Shown: positions 33,623 to 43,509 of the stretch, one piece after another
Layout of the letters: the number at the start of each line of letters is the position of its first letter
How positions within the stretch are numbered: the stretch's first letter is position 1
NCBI GenBank assembly: GCA_051846895.1
Contig: JBPYCQ010000014.1
Location: 1-64,000 of the forward strand
DNA: 64,000 nt
Direction: 5' to 3'
Source: CALKAL01 sp051846895
Lineage (GTDB): Bacteria > Bacillota > Bacilli > Bacillales > Alkalibacillaceae
Program-made: the position numbers and the translations under genes
Notes under the pieces: generated by a model
Database searches by the model: none
What the model was told of the DNA's origin: nothing
The model's input: only the letters and a program-made list of their open reading frames with translations

Positions 33623-34036
33623 ATGCAAAATCCATCAAACGAAAAGCTAAAACAAATACTTATGAACGCAAGAACTATTGCTGTCGTCGGTTTATCTGAT
33701 AACCCTGAGAGAACTTCTTATCAAATAGCTAGAGAAATGCAGAAGTTAGGATATAAAATTATACCAGTAAATCCTAATGTGGAGGAAGTATTGGGAGAAA
33801 AATCATACCGCTCTTTATCAGAAGTAAAGGAAGATATAGATATCATTAACGTTTTCCGTCGTTCGGAACATTTAATGGATGTAGCTAAAGATGCATTGGA
33901 AACAAATTGTAAAATTTTCTGGGCCCAATTAGGTGTTTTCGACGAAAAAGCATATGAAATGTTGAAAGAACGAGGTTTTACGGTCATAATGGATTTATGT
34001 ATAAAAGTTGTCCATGCCGTAACAATTGGAAAATGA
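33623..34036 (+). CDS. yneT: CoA-binding domain protein YneT
   Basis: 137 aa. Single Rossmann-type CoA-binding domain (ARTIAVVGLSDNPERTSYQIAREMQKLGYKIIPVNPN), like the N-terminal part of succinyl-CoA ligase alpha. Function unknown, possibly CoA-dependent regulation. Next to parE, as in B. subtilis. AAGGAG precedes the start. A terminator follows. Confidence 0.9.
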   Translation: MQNPSNEKLKQILMNARTIAVVGLSDNPERTSYQIAREMQKLGYKIIPVNPNVEEVLGEKSYRSLSEVKEDIDIINVFRRSEHLMDVAKDALETNCKIFWAQLGVFDEKAYEMLKERGFTVIMDLCIKVVHAVTIGK

Positions 34037-34049
34037 TTGATTTATTATT

Positions 34050-34082
34050 GAAAATCTCTGTTCGGAACAGGGATTTTCTCTT
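34050..34082 (+). terminator. Terminator after yneT
   Basis: 14-bp stem with one mispair or wobble (34050-34063 with 34065-34078) and T/C-rich tail. Confidence 0.75.
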
Positions 34083-34136
34083 CTTTTAACGAATGATAAA
34101 AAAAGTACATAGAGATTAAGATTGGGGGTCGTTCGA

Positions 34137-36089
34137 TTGTCGAAGATCAACGAGACATATAACGATGAATCGATTCAAGTATTAGAAGGATTAGATGCAG
34201 TTAGAAAACGCCCTGGGATGTACATAGGAAGTACGGACCATAGAGGTTTACACCATTTAGTGTTTGAAATTGTAGATAACGCAGTAGACGAAGTGTTGGC
34301 AGGACACGGTAAAACAATTACTGTTAATGTTCATAACGATGAATCAATTACAATTAAAGATGAAGGGCGAGGAATGCCTACAGGGATGCACAAAATGGGT
34401 AAACCAACTCCAGAAGTTATCTTTACCATTTTGCATGCAGGTGGAAAGTTTGGACAAGGTGGCTATAAGACAAGTGGAGGTTTACACGGTGTAGGTGCTT
34501 CTGTTGTTAACGCGCTCTCGAAATGGTTAGAAGTAACGATTGAACGTGATGGACAACGACATGTTCAACGATTTGAAGATGGTGGTAAACCGGTAACTGG
34601 ATTAGAAATAGTCGGTAAAACGAATAAATCAGGGACAACAATCCGTTTTAAACCTGATCCAACTATTTTTTCAACGACGAAGTTTCAGTTTGAAATTTTA
34701 TCTGAAAGACTTAGAGAAGCAGCCTTTTTGTTAAAAGGGATAGAAATCATTTTAATCGATGAACGAACAGGTACTGAAGAAAAATATTGCTACCCAAAAG
34801 GTTTAGAATCTTTCGTTGAATATTTAAACGAAGAAAAAGAAGGACTCCATTCAGTGGTTTCTTTTGAAGGTGAACAGAAAGGAATCGAGGTTGACTTTGC
34901 ATTTCAATACAATGATGGCTATTCTGAAAACATTTTATCCTTTGTTAATAATGTACGTACACGAGACGGCGGGACACATGAATCTGGTGCTAAAACAGCC
35001 ATTACTAGGGCATTCAATGAGTATGCTAGAAAAATGCAATTAATTAAAGAAAAAGAAAAGAATTTAGATGGTAATGACATAAGAGAAGGATTAACAGCTA
35101 TCGTTTCTGTAAGAATTCCGGAAGACTTACTCCAATTTGAAGGTCAGACGAAAAGTAAATTAGGAACACCTGAAGCACGGAGTATTTCAGAAAGTGTTAT
35201 TGCTGAACAGCTTGCTTACTTTCTAGAAGAAAACCCTGACGTATCAAAAATGTTAATTAAAAAGACAATTAAAGCCCGTGATGCGAGAGAAGCTGCCAGA
35301 AAGGCACGTGAAGATGCACGAAACGGTAAAAAGAGAAAGCGTAAAGATTCATTGTTAAGTGGAAAATTAACACCAGCACAATCGAAAAACCCGAATAAAA
35401 ATGAACTGTTTTTAGTAGAGGGAGATTCTGCTGGAGGTTCAGCTAAGCAAGGGCGTGATAGACGTTTTCAAGCTGTCTTACCATTAAGAGGTAAAGTCAT
35501 AAACACAGAAAAAGCTAAAATCGATGATATTTTCAAAAATGAAGAAATCGCGACTATTATTCATACGATTAACGCTGGTGTTGGGGCTGACTTCAATATT
35601 GAAGACTGTTCATATGACAAAGTAATCATCATGACCGATGCTGATACAGATGGGGCTCATATTCAAGTGTTATTACTAACCTTTTTCTATCGATATATGC
35701 GTCCGTTAATTGAACATGGAAAAGTATTCATTGCCTTACCACCTTTATATAAAGTGTCAAAAGGAAAAGGTAAAAGTTTAAAAGAAGATTACGCTTGGGA
35801 CGAACGTGCCCTAAAAACATTGCTACAACAATATAAAAGTGGTTATTCGATTCAACGTTACAAAGGTCTTGGGGAAATGAATGCAGATCAATTATGGGAA
35901 ACGACGATGAACCCGGAAACTAGAACCCTAATTCGAGTGACAATTGAAGATGTTGCGCGTGCAGAACGAAGAGTCTCAACACTAATGGGTGATAAAGTAG
36001 AACCGAGAAGACGATGGATTGAATCGAATGTTGCCTTTGGAATGGATGAAGAAGATACAATTTTAGATAATGATCGATTTTCTAGCTAG
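34137..36089 (+). CDS. parE: DNA topoisomerase IV subunit B
   Basis: 650 aa. ATPase subunit of topoisomerase IV, which unlinks daughter chromosomes. GHKL motifs: EIVDNAVDEVLAG, DEGRGMPTGMH, GLHGVGASVVNALS. TOPRIM motifs: LVEGDSAGGSAKQGRD and MTDADTDGAHIQ; RYKGLGEMNADQLWETTM ends the core. Start TTG 34137 was chosen with GGGGGT upstream and MSKINETYNDESIQVLEGL; a TTG five codons earlier overlaps that site. parC follows 11 nt later. The neighbourhood (plsY, yneT) identifies it as parE rather than gyrB. Confidence 0.95.
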   Translation: MSKINETYNDESIQVLEGLDAVRKRPGMYIGSTDHRGLHHLVFEIVDNAVDEVLAGHGKTITVNVHNDESITIKDEGRGMPTGMHKMGKPTPEVIFTILHAGGKFGQGGYKTSGGLHGVGASVVNALSKWLEVTIERDGQRHVQRFEDGGKPVTGLEIVGKTNKSGTTIRFKPDPTIFSTTKFQFEILSERLREAAFLLKGIEIILIDERTGTEEKYCYPKGLESFVEYLNEEKEGLHSVVSFEGEQKGIEVDFAFQYNDGYSENILSFVNNVRTRDGGTHESGAKTAITRAFNEYARKMQLIKEKEKNLDGNDIREGLTAIVSVRIPEDLLQFEGQTKSKLGTPEARSISESVIAEQLAYFLEENPDVSKMLIKKTIKARDAREAARKAREDARNGKKRKRKDSLLSGKLTPAQSKNPNKNELFLVEGDSAGGSAKQGRDRRFQAVLPLRGKVINTEKAKIDDIFKNEEIATIIHTINAGVGADFNIEDCSYDKVIIMTDADTDGAHIQVLLLTFFYRYMRPLIEHGKVFIALPPLYKVSKGKGKSLKEDYAWDERALKTLLQQYKSGYSIQRYKGLGEMNADQLWETTMNPETRTLIRVTIEDVARAERRVSTLMGDKVEPRRRWIESNVAFGMDEEDTILDNDRFSS

Positions 36090-36100
36090 GAGGAAAGACA

Positions 36101-38551
36101 TTGGCAGAACAAGCTAAATATTTAGATCTACCATTAGAAGAAGTGATTGGCGATCGTTTTGGCCGTTATAGTAAATATATTATTCAAGACCGTGCTTTAC
36201 CTGATGTACGCGATGGCTTAAAGCCTGTGCAACGTCGTATTTTGTATGCGATGCATCAAGAGAGAAACACTCATGATAAACCTTTTAGAAAATCTGCTAA
36301 AACAGTAGGAACAGTAATAGGTAATTATCATCCACATGGTGATTCATCTGTATATGAAGCATTAGTACGAATGAGCCAAACGTGGAAAGTAAGGCAAGAA
36401 CTAGTAGAAATGCACGGTAATAATGGAAGCATTGACGGTGATCCACCAGCAGCAATGCGTTATACCGAAGCAAGACTATCAGGTATTGCTTCTGAATTAT
36501 TACGTGACATTGAAAAAGAAACAGTTGATTTCATTGAAAACTTTGATGACACAGATTATGAGCCAGTCGTTTTACCAGCCAAGTTTCCTAATCTATTAGT
36601 TAATGGTTCAACAGGAATTTCATCAGGTTATGCAACAGACATCCCACCACATAACTTATCAGAAGTGATTGATGCAGTCATATATAAAATAAAAAATAAC
36701 GAAGCTACCGTTGAAGAGTTAATGGAGCTGATGCCTGGACCGGATTTTCCAACAGGAGGAATTATCCAAGGTGTTGATGGTATTAAAAAAGCCTATGAAA
36801 CAGGTAAAGGGAAAATTATCATCCGTGGGCTTGCTACAATTGAAAAGGTTCGTGGCGGTAAAGAACAAATCGTTATTACAGAAATACCTTATGATGTTAA
36901 TAAAGCTAATCTTGTTAAAAAGATGGACGAGCTCCGTATTGAGAGAAAAGTAGAGGGTATTACAGAAGTAAGAGATGAGACAGACCGTACAGGCTTAAGA
37001 ATTGTAGTTGAATTAAGAAAAGATGCTGATAGTCAAGGTGTTTTAAACTACTTGTATAAAAATACAGACTTGCAAATATCGTATCATTTTAATATGGTCG
37101 CAATTGCTAATAAAACACCAAAGATTATGAAACTAACAGACTTATTAGATGCTTATATTTCCCATCAGCGCCAAGTTGTTGAGAGACAAACACGCTATGA
37201 TTTAAGAAAAGCCGAAGAGCGTGCTCATATTGTCGAAGGGCTAATTCACGCCATTTCTATATTAGATGATGTGATAGCAACTATTAGAGCATCAAAGGAT
37301 AAAAAAGATGCTAAAGATCAGTTGATTAAGCGCTACGAGTTTACTGAAAGGCAAGCAGAAGCAATTGTTATGTTGCAATTGTATCGACTTACGAATACAG
37401 ATATAACTGAATTACAAAAAGAAGCTGACGCACTTCAAAAAACAATTACTTCTTTGACAGCGATATTAAATAGTGAGCAAAAGCTATTTCAAGTCATCAT
37501 TGATGACTTAGTCGAGGTAAAAAAGAAATATCAAAGTGAGAGAAGAACAAAAATTGAATCAGAAATTGAAGAAATAAAAATAAACTTAGAAGTTATAGTC
37601 CCATCTGAAGATGTTGTTGTATCTGTAACTAGAGAAGGATATATTAAACGAACAAGTTTGAGATCTTATGCCGCTTCAAACCTCGAAGATTTGCAAATGA
37701 AGGAAAACGATCACATTTTACATGTGATGGAAATTAATACTCAAGATACTTTATTACTGTTTACGAATAAAGGTAATTATTTATATATTCCGGTTCATGA
37801 ACTACCAGAAATTAAATGGAAAGATATGGGGCAGCATATTGCTAACATCATTCCTATTGATAAGGAAGAGTCTGTTATTAAAGCTATTCCAGTACGTAAC
37901 TTTGAAGAGCCATTCTATGTTTTATCTTTAACTAAAAATGGCATGATTAAAAAATCAGAGCTAAAAGATTATAAAGTTCAACGATATTCTCGTCCAATTG
38001 TCGGTATGAATGTAAAAGATAACGATGAAGTCATAGTTGTTCATATGACAACAGGACACAATGATCTATTTATTGCGACGAACACCGGTTACGGTTTATG
38101 GTTTCATGAGAGTGAAATTAAACCGATTGGAATTAAAGCAGCAGGAGTAAAGTCAATAACACTAAAATCTGGTGAATACGTGATTAACGGTGAGATCTTC
38201 GATGAATTAGATTATCCTTCTTTATTTATCGTTACGAACCGTGGGGCATGTAAACGAATGAATATATCTGAGTTTGAACAAAGCAGTCGGGCAAAACGTG
38301 GATTAACGATGTTAAGAGAATTAAAAAGAAATCCACATCGAATTGTAGGATTCCACACAGTACAAGATAATGAAAATATTGTCATTGAAACAGACCAAGG
38401 GGAGACTAAAATAGTCATGCCTTTAGAATTTAGAGCAAGCGATCGTTATAGTAACGGCTCATTCGTCATAGACACAGATAATTATGGAGAAGTAGTTTAT
38501 ACAGCAATTGAACCAGTGTACAAACAATACTTTTCAAATACTGATTCATAG
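36101..38551 (+). CDS. parC: DNA topoisomerase IV subunit A
   Basis: 816 aa. Cleavage-rejoining subunit of topoisomerase IV. The catalytic Tyr is in AAMRYTEARLS (near residue 120). The quinolone-determining region reads NYHPHGDSSVYEALVRMSQ, with the Ser and Glu usual in susceptible bacteria. The C-terminal part is a beta-pinwheel DNA-wrapping domain. The start is TTG 36101 after AGGAGG. It forms an operon with parE; a terminator follows. Confidence 0.95.
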   Translation: MAEQAKYLDLPLEEVIGDRFGRYSKYIIQDRALPDVRDGLKPVQRRILYAMHQERNTHDKPFRKSAKTVGTVIGNYHPHGDSSVYEALVRMSQTWKVRQELVEMHGNNGSIDGDPPAAMRYTEARLSGIASELLRDIEKETVDFIENFDDTDYEPVVLPAKFPNLLVNGSTGISSGYATDIPPHNLSEVIDAVIYKIKNNEATVEELMELMPGPDFPTGGIIQGVDGIKKAYETGKGKIIIRGLATIEKVRGGKEQIVITEIPYDVNKANLVKKMDELRIERKVEGITEVRDETDRTGLRIVVELRKDADSQGVLNYLYKNTDLQISYHFNMVAIANKTPKIMKLTDLLDAYISHQRQVVERQTRYDLRKAEERAHIVEGLIHAISILDDVIATIRASKDKKDAKDQLIKRYEFTERQAEAIVMLQLYRLTNTDITELQKEADALQKTITSLTAILNSEQKLFQVIIDDLVEVKKKYQSERRTKIESEIEEIKINLEVIVPSEDVVVSVTREGYIKRTSLRSYAASNLEDLQMKENDHILHVMEINTQDTLLLFTNKGNYLYIPVHELPEIKWKDMGQHIANIIPIDKEESVIKAIPVRNFEEPFYVLSLTKNGMIKKSELKDYKVQRYSRPIVGMNVKDNDEVIVVHMTTGHNDLFIATNTGYGLWFHESEIKPIGIKAAGVKSITLKSGEYVINGEIFDELDYPSLFIVTNRGACKRMNISEFEQSSRAKRGLTMLRELKRNPHRIVGFHTVQDNENIVIETDQGETKIVMPLEFRASDRYSNGSFVIDTDNYGEVVYTAIEPVYKQYFSNTDS

Positions 38552-38580
38552 AGGTAGGATTTTTCCACCTACCTCTTTGA
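38551..38580 (+). terminator. Terminator after parC
   Basis: 8-bp stem (38551-38558 with 38568-38575) followed by T's. Confidence 0.75.
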
Positions 38581-38627
38581 ATTATGACAAAATTGTGATA
38601 AAATACGAAAAAAGGCTGGGGGGAATC

Positions 38628-39251
38628 ATGTCAGATTTAAGAGAAAAAATCATTCAAGGATCACTACAGTTATTTTCAGAAAAAGGTTTTCACGGTGTAT
38701 CAGTCAATGACATTATTGAACATTGTCATACTTCAAAAGGTGGTTTCTACCACCATTTTAAATCAAAAGATGAACTTTTATATGTCATTCATGATTTATT
38801 CATTTCATATGTATTAAATGAAGCGAATCAAGTGAAGAAAAAGTATGATGAACCTATTGAACAACTATATGAAATATTAAAATCTCACGTTAGAGTTTTT
38901 GATTTATATAATGACCATATTGTCGTATTTTATCAAGAACATAAATATTTGAAACGAGAATATGAAGAATTGATAAAACAGAAACGTGATGATTTTAAAG
39001 AAGTCATTATGACGGTTGTGAAGGAGGGGCAAGACCGAGGCCAATTTAGAAAAGATTTACCAACAACCATCACAGGAATGTCCATACTTGGTATCGTTAA
39101 CTGGACTTATCAATGGTACAAAAAAGATGGTCCAAAATCTATAGACCAAATTGCTTCAACGTATATTGACATCATCTTTAGAGGTATATTAACTGATCGT
39201 TCTTTGGAAACATATAAACATTCAACACTTCTTAAAAATCTAGTCTTTTAA
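38628..39251 (+). CDS. TetR-family transcriptional regulator
   Basis: 207 aa. N-terminal HTH (GVSVNDIIEHCHTSKGGFYHHFKSKDELL, about residues 25-55) and a helical ligand domain. It lies directly ahead of the acyl-CoA degradation operon in the same direction. It is therefore the likely local repressor, by analogy with FadR-type TetR regulators that release DNA on binding long-chain or branched acyl-CoA (inference). ATG 38628 follows GGGGGGAA; the longer frame upstream runs into the parC terminator and is not used. Confidence 0.88.
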   Translation: MSDLREKIIQGSLQLFSEKGFHGVSVNDIIEHCHTSKGGFYHHFKSKDELLYVIHDLFISYVLNEANQVKKKYDEPIEQLYEILKSHVRVFDLYNDHIVVFYQEHKYLKREYEELIKQKRDDFKEVIMTVVKEGQDRGQFRKDLPTTITGMSILGIVNWTYQWYKKDGPKSIDQIASTYIDIIFRGILTDRSLETYKHSTLLKNLVF

Positions 39252-39275
39252 ATACGTTTTTTATTTATCGCTTTT

Positions 39276-39289
39276 AGAAAGCGTTTTCA
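39276..39289 (+). promoter_or_regulatory. CcpA cre site upstream of the acyl-CoA degradation operon
   Basis: AGAAAGCGTTTTCA matches the cre consensus TGWAANCGNTNWCA at every specified position except the first. It lies 54 bp before the acyl-CoA dehydrogenase start, a position suited to repression when sugar is available. CcpA binding is inferred. Confidence 0.7.
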
Positions 39290-39302
39290 TTTGTTTTATT
39301 AC

Positions 39303-39320
39303 AGACCAACCAGTCGGTCT
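39303..39320 (+). promoter_or_regulatory. Palindromic operator candidate for the adjacent TetR regulator
   Basis: AGACCAACCAGTCGGTCT is an imperfect 18-bp palindrome (14 of 18 positions symmetric, arms AGACC/GGTCT). It lies between the cre site and the ribosome-binding site of the first operon gene. Size and symmetry fit TetR-family operators. Which protein binds is inferred from proximity. Confidence 0.6.
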
Positions 39321-39342
39321 ACTACAAAAAGGGGGATAAAAG

Positions 39343-40485
39343 ATGAATTTTGAACTTACGAAAGAACAAGAAATGACTAGGAAGATGGTAAGAGATTTTG
39401 CTGAGGCAAAAATTAAACCGAGAGCTATTGATATCGACGTCAATGCGGCTTTCCCTGAAGATATTTTTAAGGAGATGGGTGAGTTAGGCCTACTTGGTAT
39501 ACCTTTTCCTGAAGAAGTCGGGGGTTCTGGTGGTGACACGATCACTTACGCTTTAGCCGTTGAGGAGATTGGTCGTGTTTGTGGGAGTACAGGATTGAGC
39601 TATGCTGCCGCAGTATCTTTAGGAGCTAGTCCTATTTATTATTTCGGTACTGAGGAACAGAAAGTAAAATTTTTGAAGCCGCTTGCTGAAGGTAAAGCAC
39701 TCGGCTCATTCGGATTAACAGAACCAAACGCTGGATCTGATGCTGGAGGGACTAAGACAACTGCAATATTAGACGGTGATGAATACGTAATTAATGGTGA
39801 AAAATGTTTTATCACAAACGCTTCATATGCACAGCAAATTATTGTAACAGCTGTAACAGGTAAAGATGATCGAGGTAAAAATATAATTTCTGCGATTGTT
39901 GTCCCAACTGATACACCTGGACTAACGATTACAGACAATTACGACAAAATGGGTGTTAGAGGATCCAACACGGCTGAAATCGTATTAGAAGATGTAAGAG
40001 TACCGAAAGACAATTTGTTAGGTGATCCAAAGGGAGGATTTAAACAATTTTTGTACACTCTAGATGGCGGTAGAATATCTATTGCTGCATTAGGAGTAGG
40101 GATTGCTCAAGCATCACTTGATAAAGCATTAGAATATGCTAAAGAACGTAAACAGTTTGGTCAGCCTATCTCTAAATTTCAAGCGATACAGTTTAAATTA
40201 GCTGATATGGCAATGGAAGTAGAACTTGCTAGAAATATGGTCATGAAAGCTGCTTGGTTGAAGGATCAAGGGAAAAACTTTACTAAGGAAGCTGCATATG
40301 CGAAGTTATTTGCAACTGAAACAGCTTTCCGTTCAGCAAACCAAGCGATTCAAATTCACGGTGGTTACGGTTATATGCGTGAATACGAAGTAGAGCGTTA
40401 TTTAAGAGATGCGAAATTACTAGAAATTGGTGAAGGAACTTCTGAGATCCAACGTATGGTTATTGCTAGACAATTAGGTTGTTAA
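39343..40485 (+). CDS. Acyl-CoA dehydrogenase (short/branched-chain type)
   Basis: 380 aa. FAD enzyme that makes a 2,3-double bond in acyl-CoA, passing electrons to ETF. Family blocks: GSFGLTEPNAGSDAGGTKT, YKP-type FAD loop replaced by KMGVRGSNTAEIVLEDVRVP, and KERKQFGQPISKFQ. The catalytic Glu is in LLEIGEGTSEIQR, the position used by short-chain and branched-chain enzymes; true isovaleryl-CoA dehydrogenases usually have Gly there. In the operon context the substrate is probably isovaleryl-CoA or a related branched acyl-CoA, but this residue argues for caution. AAAGGGGG precedes the start. Confidence 0.93.
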   Translation: MNFELTKEQEMTRKMVRDFAEAKIKPRAIDIDVNAAFPEDIFKEMGELGLLGIPFPEEVGGSGGDTITYALAVEEIGRVCGSTGLSYAAAVSLGASPIYYFGTEEQKVKFLKPLAEGKALGSFGLTEPNAGSDAGGTKTTAILDGDEYVINGEKCFITNASYAQQIIVTAVTGKDDRGKNIISAIVVPTDTPGLTITDNYDKMGVRGSNTAEIVLEDVRVPKDNLLGDPKGGFKQFLYTLDGGRISIAALGVGIAQASLDKALEYAKERKQFGQPISKFQAIQFKLADMAMEVELARNMVMKAAWLKDQGKNFTKEAAYAKLFATETAFRSANQAIQIHGGYGYMREYEVERYLRDAKLLEIGEGTSEIQRMVIARQLGC

Positions 40486-40500
40486 TGCTAGGGAGGTAAG

Positions 40501-42144
40501 ATGATGTCTTTACTTGAAGTGACGATTGGTGAATTATTAGAAAGAAAAGTGAACGAACATCCAAATCATGAAGCAGTTGTATATCCACATAGAAAGATTA
40601 GATGGACGTATAAGACCTTTAATGAATTAGTTAATCAAACAGCAAAAGGTTTTCTAGCTTTAGGTCTAGAAAAAGGAGAACACGTAGCTATTTGGGCTGA
40701 TAATCAGCCAGAGTGGATTCTTTCTCAATTCGCTTCAGGGAAGACCGGAGCTGTATTAGTAACCGTCAATACAAATTATCAAGCAGCAGAACTAGAATAT
40801 CTTCTTAAACAGTCAGATACAACGACTTTGATATTATCAGATTCTTATAAAGGAACATCATATTACGATATTTTGAAAAATGTATGTCCAGAACTCGAAA
40901 CTAGTGAAAAAGGACAGTTAAAATCTAGTAAACTTCCAAACTTAAAAAATATTATTATATTAAGTAATGATGTTTATCCAGGGTGCTACAGCTGGCAAGA
41001 CTTAATTAGTTTAGGCAAAAATATTAGTGATGAGACACTTCAACAACGCCAACAAACCCTTCATCATGATGATGTGATTAATATGCAATATACGTCAGGG
41101 ACGACTGGCTTTCCAAAAGGCGTGATGTTGTCACATTACAATATTGTTAATAATGGAAAGCAAGTTGCTGAGACGATGAAACTAACAGGAGAAGATCGTC
41201 TTTGTATTCCAGTCCCTCTATTTCATTGTTTCGGCTGTGTGATGGGTACACTTGCTTCAGTTTCACAAGGTGCAACGATGGTAATGGTTGAACATTTTGA
41301 AGCTGAAAAAGTTCTTCAAGCTGTTGATCAAGAAAAATGTACAGCATTACATGGCGTACCAACTATGTTTATTGCCGAGCTTAACCATCCAAATTTTGAA
41401 CAATATGATTTAAGTTATTTAAGAACTGGTATTATGGCTGGTTCAAACTGTCCAATTGAAGTTATGCGGTCAGTCATTGATAAGATGGGTATGGAAGATA
41501 TTACGATTGCCTATGGTCAAACAGAATCATCACCAGTCATAACTCAAACTAAAACGGATGATCCATTAGAGTTACGCGTGAGCAGTGTTGGTAGAGCTCA
41601 TCCAAATGTTGAAGTCAAAATTGTAAAGCCTGGCACAAATGAGGAGCTACCACCAAATATGACAGGAGAACTATGTACAAGAGGCTATTTAGTCATGAAA
41701 GGTTACTACAAAAATGACGATGCGACTAAAGCAGCTATAGACTCTGAAGGCTGGTTACACACAGGTGATTTAGCCTTTATGGATGAGGACGGTTATGTCC
41801 AAATTACCGGACGAATAAAGGATATGGTTATTCGCGGTGGCGAAAACATTTATCCGAGAGAAATAGAAGAATTTTTATACACCCATCCCGATATATTAGA
41901 CGTGCAAATTATTGGTGTTCCAGATCCTAAATACGGTGAAGAGCTTATGGCCTGGGTTATTCCGAAAGAAAATACAAACCTTACAGGGGAAAAAGTGAAA
42001 CAATTTTGTGAAGGGAAAATATCTAGACATAAAATACCAAAATATATCGAATTAATTGATGAATATCCAATGACTGCAAGTGGTAAAATTCAAAAATTTA
42101 AATTACGAGAAAAAGCTAAAGAGATTTTAAACTATAATGACTAG
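40501..42144 (+). CDS. yngI: AMP-dependent acyl-CoA synthetase (YngI-like)
   Basis: 547 aa. Activates a carboxylic acid as acyl-CoA via an acyl-AMP intermediate. Motif A3 YTSGTTGFPKGVMLSH, then YGQTESSPV, GWLHTGDLAFMDEDGY, GRIKDMVIRGGENIYP and the catalytic Lys in MTASGKIQKFKLR. In B. subtilis the homologous yngI lies in the yngJIHBGFE cluster; it may activate acetoacetate or a branched fatty acid (not established). GGGAGG precedes two adjacent ATG codons (40501, 40504). Confidence 0.92.
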   Translation: MMSLLEVTIGELLERKVNEHPNHEAVVYPHRKIRWTYKTFNELVNQTAKGFLALGLEKGEHVAIWADNQPEWILSQFASGKTGAVLVTVNTNYQAAELEYLLKQSDTTTLILSDSYKGTSYYDILKNVCPELETSEKGQLKSSKLPNLKNIIILSNDVYPGCYSWQDLISLGKNISDETLQQRQQTLHHDDVINMQYTSGTTGFPKGVMLSHYNIVNNGKQVAETMKLTGEDRLCIPVPLFHCFGCVMGTLASVSQGATMVMVEHFEAEKVLQAVDQEKCTALHGVPTMFIAELNHPNFEQYDLSYLRTGIMAGSNCPIEVMRSVIDKMGMEDITIAYGQTESSPVITQTKTDDPLELRVSSVGRAHPNVEVKIVKPGTNEELPPNMTGELCTRGYLVMKGYYKNDDATKAAIDSEGWLHTGDLAFMDEDGYVQITGRIKDMVIRGGENIYPREIEEFLYTHPDILDVQIIGVPDPKYGEELMAWVIPKENTNLTGEKVKQFCEGKISRHKIPKYIELIDEYPMTASGKIQKFKLREKAKEILNYND

Positions 42145-42154
42145 GAGAGGTTCG

Positions 42155-43495
42155 ATGTTTAATAAAGTATTAATTGCTAATAGAGGAGAGATCGCTCTAA
42201 GAATTATTAAAACTTGTAAAAAGTTGAACATTGAAACAGTTGCTGTCTACTCAGAAGCTGATGAGCATGCCCCACATGTTAAAGCAGCTGATGAAAGCTA
42301 TTTAATAGGTGGCGCAAGAGTAAATGAGAGCTATTTAAATATTGATAAAATTATCGAAGTTGCAAAACAAACAGGTGCCGAAGCTATTCACCCTGGTTAT
42401 GGATTATTAAGTGAAAATTCTACATTTGCTAGACGCTGTGAAGAAGAAGGGTTAATTTTTATTGGACCTGATGCAAACGCTATTGAAAAGATGGGAAGTA
42501 AGCTTGTAGCTCGAGATACGATGCAGCAAGCTGGTGTACCTATTATACCAGGGGTCAATAACCCTATTGAATCAACTGATGATGCTATAACAATTGCCAA
42601 TGAGCTTGGTTATCCTGTCATGCTTAAAGCCTCTTCCGGTGGTGGCGGAATCGGAATGCAGATTGTATATAGTGATGAGGAATTAGTTAAAGCTTTTGAA
42701 AGTAATGCAAGACGTGCCGAGCAGTTTTTTGGTGACGGAACGATGTACATGGAAAAAGTCATCGAAAATGCGCATCACATTGAAATTCAATTACTCGCAG
42801 ATCATTATGGTAATACGATTCATCTTTTTGACCGTGAATGTTCTATTCAAAGACGGCATCAAAAAGTTGTAGAAGAAGCTCCATCACCTTTGTTAAATGA
42901 AGAGACACGACAAAAAATGGGTGAGACCGCGATAAAAGCTGCAAAAGCAATTAATTATAAAAATGCAGGAACGATTGAATTTTTAGTTGATGAATATCAA
43001 AATTTTTACTTTCTAGAGATGAATACTCGTTTACAAGTCGAGCATCCGGTTACTGAAGAAATAACAGGTGTCGATTTAGTTGAACAGCAGTTAAAAATCG
43101 CTTCTGGTGAAAAGTTAAGCATTAAACAAGAAGATCTTAAAGTAGACGGACACGCGATTGAAGTAAGAATTTATGCTGAAGATCCGAAAACATTTTTCCC
43201 TTCACCAGGAACAATAACAGACGTAAACTTTCCATCTCATGATTTTGTCAGAAACGATGTTGCAATCGAAAAGGATTATCAAGTGACACCTTTTTATGAC
43301 CCGATGATTGCTAAATTAATTGTGAAAGGTAACAATAGAAGTGAAGCAGTCGAAAGATTACAGCAAGCTTTACAAGATTATAAGGTAGAAGGAATTAAAA
43401 CGAATATTCCTTTACTTCTAGAAATATCAACAAATGACGTTTTTAAAGAAGGCAACACACGTACATCTTTTATTAATGAACAGATTATAAAATAA
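42155..43495 (+). CDS. yngH: Biotin carboxylase subunit of an acyl-CoA carboxylase (YngH-like)
   Basis: 446 aa. ATP-grasp enzyme that carboxylates biotin on the small carrier encoded next. IANRGEIALRIIKTCKKL, the ATP-loop KASSGGGGIGM, RRHQKVVEEAPSP and FLEMNTRLQVEHPVTEEITG are diagnostic. With the carrier and the YngE subunit it likely forms 3-methylcrotonyl-CoA carboxylase. ATG 42155 was chosen because GGAGAGG precedes it; an upstream ATG overlaps the previous gene. Not the accC of fatty-acid synthesis, judging by the operon. Confidence 0.93.
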   Translation: MFNKVLIANRGEIALRIIKTCKKLNIETVAVYSEADEHAPHVKAADESYLIGGARVNESYLNIDKIIEVAKQTGAEAIHPGYGLLSENSTFARRCEEEGLIFIGPDANAIEKMGSKLVARDTMQQAGVPIIPGVNNPIESTDDAITIANELGYPVMLKASSGGGGIGMQIVYSDEELVKAFESNARRAEQFFGDGTMYMEKVIENAHHIEIQLLADHYGNTIHLFDRECSIQRRHQKVVEEAPSPLLNEETRQKMGETAIKAAKAINYKNAGTIEFLVDEYQNFYFLEMNTRLQVEHPVTEEITGVDLVEQQLKIASGEKLSIKQEDLKVDGHAIEVRIYAEDPKTFFPSPGTITDVNFPSHDFVRNDVAIEKDYQVTPFYDPMIAKLIVKGNNRSEAVERLQQALQDYKVEGIKTNIPLLLEISTNDVFKEGNTRTSFINEQIIK

Positions 43496-43509
43496 TTTAG
43501 GAGGAATTT

